This document shows positions 42,885-47,675 of a DNA stretch of 47,675 bases, one piece after another. This DNA is from Pseudomonadota bacterium (lineage in GTDB: Bacteria; Pseudomonadota; Alphaproteobacteria; Rhizobiales; Beijerinckiaceae). A program made the translations under genes and the position numbers. The DNA lies in assembly GCA_023393655.1 (NCBI GenBank), contig JAEWKP010000197.1:1-47675 (forward strand), in the 5' to 3' direction. Within the stretch, counting starts at the first letter, position 1, and the number at the start of each line of letters is the position of its first letter. The notes beneath the pieces are model-generated. The model was not told the DNA's origin and did not search any database. It was given only the letters and a program-made list of their open reading frames with translations.

Positions 42885-43090
42885 CGACCGGGGCAGGTCT
42901 CCTGGCTCGCGGGTCGATGCCGGTTCCGCCCGGCCTTCCCGGCGCCTCGGGCGCCAGTGGACGATGGACGGAGAGCTCGCCGCTTACAGTTGCGGGGGCA
43001 GCCTCGGCTTTGATGCGGGTCGCATCTCACCGAATTCCCTCTTAGCTCCGGGAGCAACCCGGAAAACCTCGATCGGCGCACACCCTATAA
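42885..43090 (-). ncRNA. Cobalamin riboswitch
   Basis: Read on the minus strand, the core elements occur in order: GTGAGATGCGACC (43030-43018), GCAACTGTAAGC (42993-42982) and the B12 box AGCCAGGAGACCTGCC (42907-42892). The variable hairpin before the B12 box (CTGGCGCCCGAGGCGCCGG) is also as expected. The nearest downstream gene is the ABC binding-protein gene at 42671, so binding of adenosylcobalamin should lower its expression. A small stem CCGTC-CGAAA-GACGG at 42864-42878 follows and may be part of the switching region. The outer limits are approximate. Confidence 0.9.
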
Positions 43091-43132
43091 GGGCGTTACG
43101 CGCCGTCAAGCGCGAGTTCTCTTTCGGGAAAA

Positions 43133-43250
43133 CCTTACCGTCATTCCGGGCAAGCGAAGCGTAGACCCGGAATCCATCGTAGGGCACCGCACTTTACGAT
43201 GGATTCCGGATCGGCGCCGCTTCGCGGCGTGACCGGAATGACGGCTAAGG
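43133..43250. repeat. 118-bp nested palindromic intergenic repeat
   Basis: Outer arms CCTTACCGTCATTCCGG (43133-43149) and CCGGAATGACGGCTAAGG (43233-43250) are inverted with one inserted base. Inner arms CCGGAATCCATCGTA (43168-43182) and TACGATGGATTCCGG (43195-43209) pair perfectly over 15 bp, and GCGCCGCTTCGCGGCGT adds a third hairpin. This is the look of the dispersed palindromic elements common in rhizobial genomes. It lies between the enolase-superfamily gene stop and the riboswitch start and may terminate the former. Confidence 0.85.
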
Positions 43251-43264
43251 TGGCTCTTTCCGCG

Positions 43265-44443
43265 TCAGAGGCTCGGCGTGCTGTAGAGCCGCTTGCCGCC
43301 GACCGAAATCTCAACCTCCTGAAGGTAGCCGCGAAGCGCAGTCGTCGCGACCTCGATACCGAGACCGGGGACGTCGGGCGCCGCGACCTGGCCGTTCGCG
43401 TCGCGCTCCAGATGATTGGCGGAGATCGCCGTGGCCAGCGGCTTCGGCATGGCCGGGTACTCGCAGATCTCGTGACGGCTAAGGCCTGCATAGGGCTGGA
43501 GCGAGGCCGAGAGCGCCAGATGCGAGGTGAAGGTGTGGTTGACGAAGGTCACGCCCTTCGCGACCGCATAATCCGCCACCGCCTTGGACGGACCGATGCC
43601 GCCGATGCGGCCGCAATCGATCTGGACATAGCCGATGCCGCCATAGTCGATGAGCTGGCGGGCCATCGACTCGTTATGGGCGCCCTCCCCGCCGGCCAGC
43701 CGGACCTTCGGGCTACGCCTGGCGAGCGCGCCATAGGCTTCGAGCGCGCTGGCGTGGAACGGCTCCTCGAACCAGAGCACGTTCGCCTTTTCCATCGCGG
43801 GCAGGCGGGCGGCGGCGCGCTCGACATCCTCGATAAAGATCTGGCCGGTATCGACGAGCAGGATGCCGTCCGGCCCCAGCCCTTCACGGGCGGCGACAAA
43901 ATGCTCGGCATCGGCCTCGACGCTGCCCCGGCCGATCGGCCCCCAGCCGAACTTGGCGGCGCGGAAGCTGCGCTTCCGGGCATCGCGGGCGCGTTCGAGG
44001 GTTTCCTGCGCCGTATCGCCGAAGAGAACCGAGGCATATGGCGTCTTGGGATAGCTCTTCGCATAGCCGAGCAGGCGCCAGACCGGCTCGGAACGCATCT
44101 TGCCGAGGATGTCCCAGAGCGCCATCTCGACCCCCGAGAAGGTATGCGGCGCCTGCAGCAGGTCCATCGAGTTATAGGCGACGGCCGCGGCGATGCGGGC
44201 GATGTCCTCCGGGCTTTCCAGCGTCTGCCCGAGCACGGAATCGGCGACCGGTCGGCAGACGCCATGCGACATCGGGCAGATGAAGGCGGCGATGGAGGGC
44301 AATGGCGCCGCCTCACATTCGCCCCAGCCGACATGACCGCCGGCCGCGACCCTGACCAGCAGCGCATCCTGGCTGCCATCGGCCTCGTCGGTGACGACGG
44401 GCATGGCGAGATAGAAGAAATCGACGGCCTCGATCCTCGGCAC
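43265..44443 (-). CDS. Mandelate racemase/muconate lactonizing enzyme family protein
   Basis: A 392-residue enolase-superfamily enzyme that abstracts a proton next to a carboxylate. Barrel residues are visible: Lys164 (RAAKFGW), metal ligands Asp198 (LLVDTG), Glu226 (WFEEPF) and Glu253 (GGEGAH), then Asp276 (QIDCGRIGGI) and His303 (VNHTFTSHLALSASL), the His-Asp pair of the mandelate racemase subgroup. The GTG at 44443 (VPRIEAVDFFYL) has AGGAGAAG before it; the longer frame runs into the M81 gene. Likely an acid-sugar dehydratase or racemase; substrate unknown. It ends the minus-strand operon from the window end. Confidence 0.92.
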   Translation of the reverse strand: MPRIEAVDFFYLAMPVVTDEADGSQDALLVRVAAGGHVGWGECEAAPLPSIAAFICPMSHGVCRPVADSVLGQTLESPEDIARIAAAVAYNSMDLLQAPHTFSGVEMALWDILGKMRSEPVWRLLGYAKSYPKTPYASVLFGDTAQETLERARDARKRSFRAAKFGWGPIGRGSVEADAEHFVAAREGLGPDGILLVDTGQIFIEDVERAAARLPAMEKANVLWFEEPFHASALEAYGALARRSPKVRLAGGEGAHNESMARQLIDYGGIGYVQIDCGRIGGIGPSKAVADYAVAKGVTFVNHTFTSHLALSASLQPYAGLSRHEICEYPAMPKPLATAISANHLERDANGQVAAPDVPGLGIEVATTALRGYLQEVEISVGGKRLYSTPSL

Positions 44444-44454
44444 GGGTCTTCTCC

Positions 44455-45942
44455 TCACAGTTCGTAGATCGTGGCGCGGGGCGCGAAGGTGACGCCCTCG
44501 TCGAGCGGGTAGATCGGCCGGGCGCAGATGGTGTGGCCGAGGCTCTTCAGGTTGGCGGAGGTCGCGCCGGGCGCGTCGATATTGAAGTTCCGCGCGCACC
44601 ACTGGTCGAACATGTGAAACTCAGTGTGGGGCGACTTCACCACGATCAGGTCGAAATCGGTCGGGTCGATGCCGTTGGCGTAATACATCGCGCGATCGAA
44701 CAGGCTGACCGAACGGCTCATTACGACGACGGTGACATTGTCCCAGGTCAGCACCGCGGTCGGCCCGGCGCTGAGCGGCGCCTTCATCGTCTCCAGCGCG
44801 GCTTCGCCATCCGACAGCAATTTGACCTTGGCTTTCACCTTCATCGGCGGGAAGCGCGCAGGGTCGATCGTGCCGCCGAGCGCGACCTCTATCGTCGCCC
44901 CAACGCCGGCCTTATGCGCGGCGGCGGCGGCCGGCGCGTCGACGATCTGAGCGAGCACACGCTTGCCGTAGCCGGCCTTGCGCAGGGCGGCGAGGATCAG
45001 GTTGCTGTCGCCGGAGGCGCCGGAGGACGTCGCGTCGGCGGCATCGGTGAAGATCACCGGGCCGTCGATGCTGCGCGCCTGGGCGATGGCGCGGTCAAGC
45101 GGGACGAGCTTGCCCTGCATGCGGAAGCGCAAGGGCCAGAATTCCTCGGCCAGCCGGATCGCCTCGCGCTCGGCCGTTGCCTTGTCGCCATCGGTGAGGA
45201 TCAGTACCTGCGAGCAGAGCTCAGGCACGTCGGTGAAGGGGTTGCCGATCATGATGCCGGCCGCGAGCGCCCGCCCCTCATCCTCCAGCCGGCGGCATTC
45301 GGCGAGGAGTTCGCCATAGCAGCCGGTCTTGGTGATGAGCTCGTCGCCACGCACCAGCGCAGGAATGACGACGCGGGCGGCAACGGGCCGGATGCCGCCA
45401 GCCATCAGTTTCAGCAGCAGTTCGGCGGCGCGGCGGCCGGTATCGGCGAAATCGACATGGGGATAGGTCCAGTAGATCGCGAAGCCGTCGACATTGCGCA
45501 GCATGCGATCGGTCAGGATGCCGTGCAGGTCGAGCGAGATGACGATCGGCATGTCCGGCCCGACGCGCTGGCGCAATTTCTCCAGCAGGTAGCCCTCGGG
45601 GTCGAGCTCGCCATCGGCGCCCATCGCGCCATGCAGCGAGACATAGATGCCGTCGATACGGTCGAGCTTGGCGAAGATCGCGGCGAGGATTTCCTCGGAG
45701 AGCTTTTTCCAGCCTGCCGCCGAGAGCGGCCCGGCACTGCCGGAGCGGGCGCAGATCGTCGGCACGATCTCGATATCGGGCCTCGCCTCGAAGACCGCGA
45801 GCGCGCCGCCGAGTTCCTGGTTCTGGCCGCGCTGGACGTAGAGGCCCTCACCGTGATGGATCAGGAAGTTCTCGTAATGCGACGGCAGCGGGTTGAAGGA
45901 GGAAATCTCCTGCTTGCAGTCGGCGATCAGGATGCGCTTCAT
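44455..45942 (-). CDS. M81 family (MlrC-like) metallopeptidase
   Basis: A 495-residue protein of the microcystinase C family. It starts MKRILIADCKQEISSFNPLPS and has GIYVSLHGAMGADGELDPEG, ISLDLHGILTDRML, YWTYPHVDFADTGRRAAELL (metal-site His/Asp residues) and FTDAADATSSGASGDSN, all family landmarks. It is between the Dpp-type permease genes and the enolase-superfamily gene, 17 bases after the permease. MlrC cleaves linear peptides; here the real substrate is unknown and may be whatever the transporter imports. The open frame extends upstream to 46065 but only as a shadow of the permease. Confidence 0.93.
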   Translation of the reverse strand: MKRILIADCKQEISSFNPLPSHYENFLIHHGEGLYVQRGQNQELGGALAVFEARPDIEIVPTICARSGSAGPLSAAGWKKLSEEILAAIFAKLDRIDGIYVSLHGAMGADGELDPEGYLLEKLRQRVGPDMPIVISLDLHGILTDRMLRNVDGFAIYWTYPHVDFADTGRRAAELLLKLMAGGIRPVAARVVIPALVRGDELITKTGCYGELLAECRRLEDEGRALAAGIMIGNPFTDVPELCSQVLILTDGDKATAEREAIRLAEEFWPLRFRMQGKLVPLDRAIAQARSIDGPVIFTDAADATSSGASGDSNLILAALRKAGYGKRVLAQIVDAPAAAAAHKAGVGATIEVALGGTIDPARFPPMKVKAKVKLLSDGEAALETMKAPLSAGPTAVLTWDNVTVVVMSRSVSLFDRAMYYANGIDPTDFDLIVVKSPHTEFHMFDQWCARNFNIDAPGATSANLKSLGHTICARPIYPLDEGVTFAPRATIYEL

Positions 45943-45959
45943 CGGGCGGCTCCGGCGGG

Positions 45960-46808
45960 TCAGAATTTCAGGCGGGGGTCGAGCACATCGCGCAGGCCGT
46001 CGCCGAGCAGGTTGAGGCCGAGGACGCAAATGATGATCGCGAGGCCCGGAAACACCGTGATCCACGGGGCCTCGCGCATGAAATCGCGCCCCTGGGCGAT
46101 GATCGAGCCGAAGGAGGCGGCGGGCGGCGGCGGGCCGGCGCCAACGAAGGAGAGCGCAGCCTCAGCGAGAATCGCGATGGCGAAGACATAGGTCAGGCGC
46201 ACGATCAGCGGGCCGGCGACATTGCGCAGCACATGCTTGAACAGGATGGTCCATTCGCCGACGCCGATCGAGCGGGCGGCGGCGATGTATTCCTGCTCCT
46301 TTTCGAGCAGAACCGAGGCGCGCACGATGCGGGCCGTATGCGGCGTCGTGGCAATCGCGAGCGCGATCACGACATTGGTCAGCGAGGCGCCGAGCACGGC
46401 CGAGACGACCATGGCCAGAACGATCGACGGGAAGGCCATCAGCGCGTCCATGATCCGCATGATCGGCTGGTCGAGACGGTAGAAATAGCCGGCGATGGCG
46501 CCGCTCAGCGTGCCCGCGACCCCGGCCAGAATCACGGTGCAGGCACCGATCGCGAGCGAGATGCGGGCACCGATCATGACGCGGGAGAGGATGTCGCGGC
46601 CGAAATGGTCGGTGCCGAACCAGTGCACGGCGGTTGGGGCCGCAAGGCGGGCACGGACGTTGCTCTTGAGCGGATCGAAGGGCGTGAGCCAATCGGCAGC
46701 AAGCGCGACCGCAACCATCAGCAGCACCAGCACGGCCCCGATCAAAAAGGAGCGGTTGCGCAGCAGGCGCCCCCAGAGGGCGCGGCCGACGAGTGGCGTG
46801 CCCTGCAT
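45960..46808 (-). CDS. Dpp/Opp-type ABC transporter permease (DppC-like)
   Basis: A 282-residue inner-membrane permease. It has an N-terminal span (RNRSFLIGAVLVLLMVAVALAADW), the OppC-type HWFGTDHFGRDILSRVMIGARISL, four further spans and the EAA coupling loop EYIAAARSIGVGEWTILFKHVLRN; it ends LLGDGLRDVLDPRLKF, the classic DppC C-terminus. Start ATG 46808 overlaps the preceding permease stop by one base (TGATG). Substrate is probably a peptide or similar small polar compound. Confidence 0.94.
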   Translation of the reverse strand: MQGTPLVGRALWGRLLRNRSFLIGAVLVLLMVAVALAADWLTPFDPLKSNVRARLAAPTAVHWFGTDHFGRDILSRVMIGARISLAIGACTVILAGVAGTLSGAIAGYFYRLDQPIMRIMDALMAFPSIVLAMVVSAVLGASLTNVVIALAIATTPHTARIVRASVLLEKEQEYIAAARSIGVGEWTILFKHVLRNVAGPLIVRLTYVFAIAILAEAALSFVGAGPPPPAASFGSIIAQGRDFMREAPWITVFPGLAIIICVLGLNLLGDGLRDVLDPRLKF

Positions 46809-47675
46809 CAGGCCAGCCTCACCCGCGGATCGACCACGGCGTAGAGGATGTCGACGACGAGATTGATCGCGAGATAGACGACCGCGAGGAAGAGCAAACC
46901 GCCTTGCAGCACCGGGAAATCGCGCGAGGCGATGGCGCCGACGATCAGGCGGCCGATGCCGGGAATGGAGAAGACCTGCTCGACGATGACCGCGCCGCCG
47001 AGCAGCGCACCGGAGACGATGCCGATCACGGTGAGGATCGGGATCATCGCGTTCGGCAGGGCATGGCGCAGGACGACGCGCAGCTTGGCCAGCCCCTTGG
47101 CATCGGCAGTGCGGACGTAATCCTGCGAGAGCGTGTCGAGCATCGAAGCGCGCGCCATGCGGGCGATGAAGCCGACCTGGACCAACCCCAGCGTCAGCGC
47201 CGGGAGGATCATGCCGCGTAGCCACTCGCCGGGGGATTCCGTAAAGGGCGTGAAGCCGCCGCTCGGCAGCCAGCCGAGCGAGACCGCGAAGACCAGGACC
47301 ATGACGAGGCCGAGCCAGAAATCCGGCACCGAAAGCCCGAGCAAGGCCGTGGTCATCACGGCCTGATCGGGCCAGCGATTGTGATTGACCGCCGCGATGA
47401 TGCCGGCGGCGACCCCAGCGACCACAGCGAAGGCGAGCGCCAGCGCCGCCAGCGAGAGCGTGACCGGCAGTCGCTCGATCAGAGCCGCCGTCACGGAGCG
47501 GTTGAGCAGGATCGATTGGCCGAGGTCGCCGCTGAGGATGCGCCCGTACCAGCCGAACATCTGCTGCGGCAGCGAGAGGACGAGCCCGAGCGCGCTGCGC
47601 AGCTTGGCGACCTGTTCCGCAGTCGCCGAGGCGTCGAGGAACGCCGCCGCCGGATCCCCCGGCACCAGCCAGATC
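46808..47675 (-). CDS. Dpp/Opp-type ABC transporter permease (DppB-like), 5' end outside window
   Basis: The first permease of the same transporter. The visible frame begins IWLVPGDPAAAF at the window edge, so roughly the first membrane span is missing. Remaining marks are SGDLGQSILLNRSV, IERLPVTLSLAALALAFAV, the EAA loop MLDTLSQDYVRTADAKGLAKLRVVLRHALPNAMIP (in pieces) and the C-terminal LNLVVDILYAVVDPRVRL-like end (INLVVDILYAVVDPRVRLA). The binding protein and ATPase genes presumably lie beyond the window. One base overlaps the next permease. Confidence 0.94.
   Translation of the reverse strand, partial: IWLVPGDPAAAFLDASATAEQVAKLRSALGLVLSLPQQMFGWYGRILSGDLGQSILLNRSVTAALIERLPVTLSLAALALAFAVVAGVAAGIIAAVNHNRWPDQAVMTTALLGLSVPDFWLGLVMVLVFAVSLGWLPSGGFTPFTESPGEWLRGMILPALTLGLVQVGFIARMARASMLDTLSQDYVRTADAKGLAKLRVVLRHALPNAMIPILTVIGIVSGALLGGAVIVEQVFSIPGIGRLIVGAIASRDFPVLQGGLLFLAVVYLAINLVVDILYAVVDPRVRLA

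Overview
The window is about 47.7 kb of GC-rich bacterial DNA. The content points to an alphaproteobacterium of the order Hyphomicrobiales, possibly Bosea or a relative: an Lrp-type PutR divergent from a PutA without an N-terminal DNA-binding domain, a TRAP transporter, FecCD-type importers, a cobalamin riboswitch and a rhizobial-style palindromic intergenic repeat. The genus is inference. I found no rRNA, tRNA, CRISPR array, insertion sequence or phage gene. Genes are dense, often overlap by 4 bases (ATGA, GTGA, TTGA), and sit in long one-strand runs.

Region 1 (1-8170) makes surface polysaccharide. On the minus strand are a two-gene ABC-2 polysaccharide exporter and the start of a family 2 glycosyltransferase, cut by the window edge. 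Divergent on the plus strand is a tight operon: glucose-1-phosphate cytidylyltransferase (rfbF), CDP-glucose 4,6-dehydratase (rfbG), a zinc-motif C-methyltransferase, a 3,5-epimerase and a two-domain glycosyltransferase. Together they predict a CDP-activated, C-methylated 6-deoxyhexose put into an exported glycan. Two palindromic operator-like sites cover the rfbF promoter. A decayed catechol 2,3-dioxygenase (8530-9150) follows.

Region 2 (9228-17199, all minus) reads as one operon: TRAP transporter (dctQ, dctM, dctP), an IclR regulator, a CaiB/BaiF CoA-transferase, an enoyl-CoA hydratase and two tandem paralogues with the solute-binding-protein fold but no signal peptide. It looks like uptake and CoA-dependent breakdown of an organic acid. 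The two cytoplasmic solute-binding-like proteins are the least explained genes here. A perfect palindrome in front of dctQ is a likely IclR operator.

Region 3 (17703-26443) is an iron-siderophore module: a siderophore-interacting reductase divergent from fecI, fecR, a FecA-like receptor with an STN signalling domain, and a FecBCDE-type ABC importer. Region 4 (26708-31034) is putR/putA with an Lrp-like site between them.

Region 5 (31101-39783) has a PAS-LuxR regulator divergent from a plus-strand run: amidohydrolase, COG0523 GTPase, type II HAD dehalogenase, a 91-residue disordered protein, a gamma-glutamyltransferase homologue, L-serine ammonia-lyase and threonine aldolase. This is probably an amino-acid or amide catabolic cluster of unknown substrate.

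Region 6 (39794-43250, minus) is a BtuFCD-like ABC importer behind a cobalamin riboswitch, with a second promoter and a Zur-like palindrome next to the start codon; a 118-bp nested inverted repeat lies just upstream of the riboswitch. Region 7 (43265-47675, minus) is an enolase-superfamily enzyme, an M81 (MlrC) peptidase-like protein and two Dpp/Opp-type permeases, the last cut by the window end.
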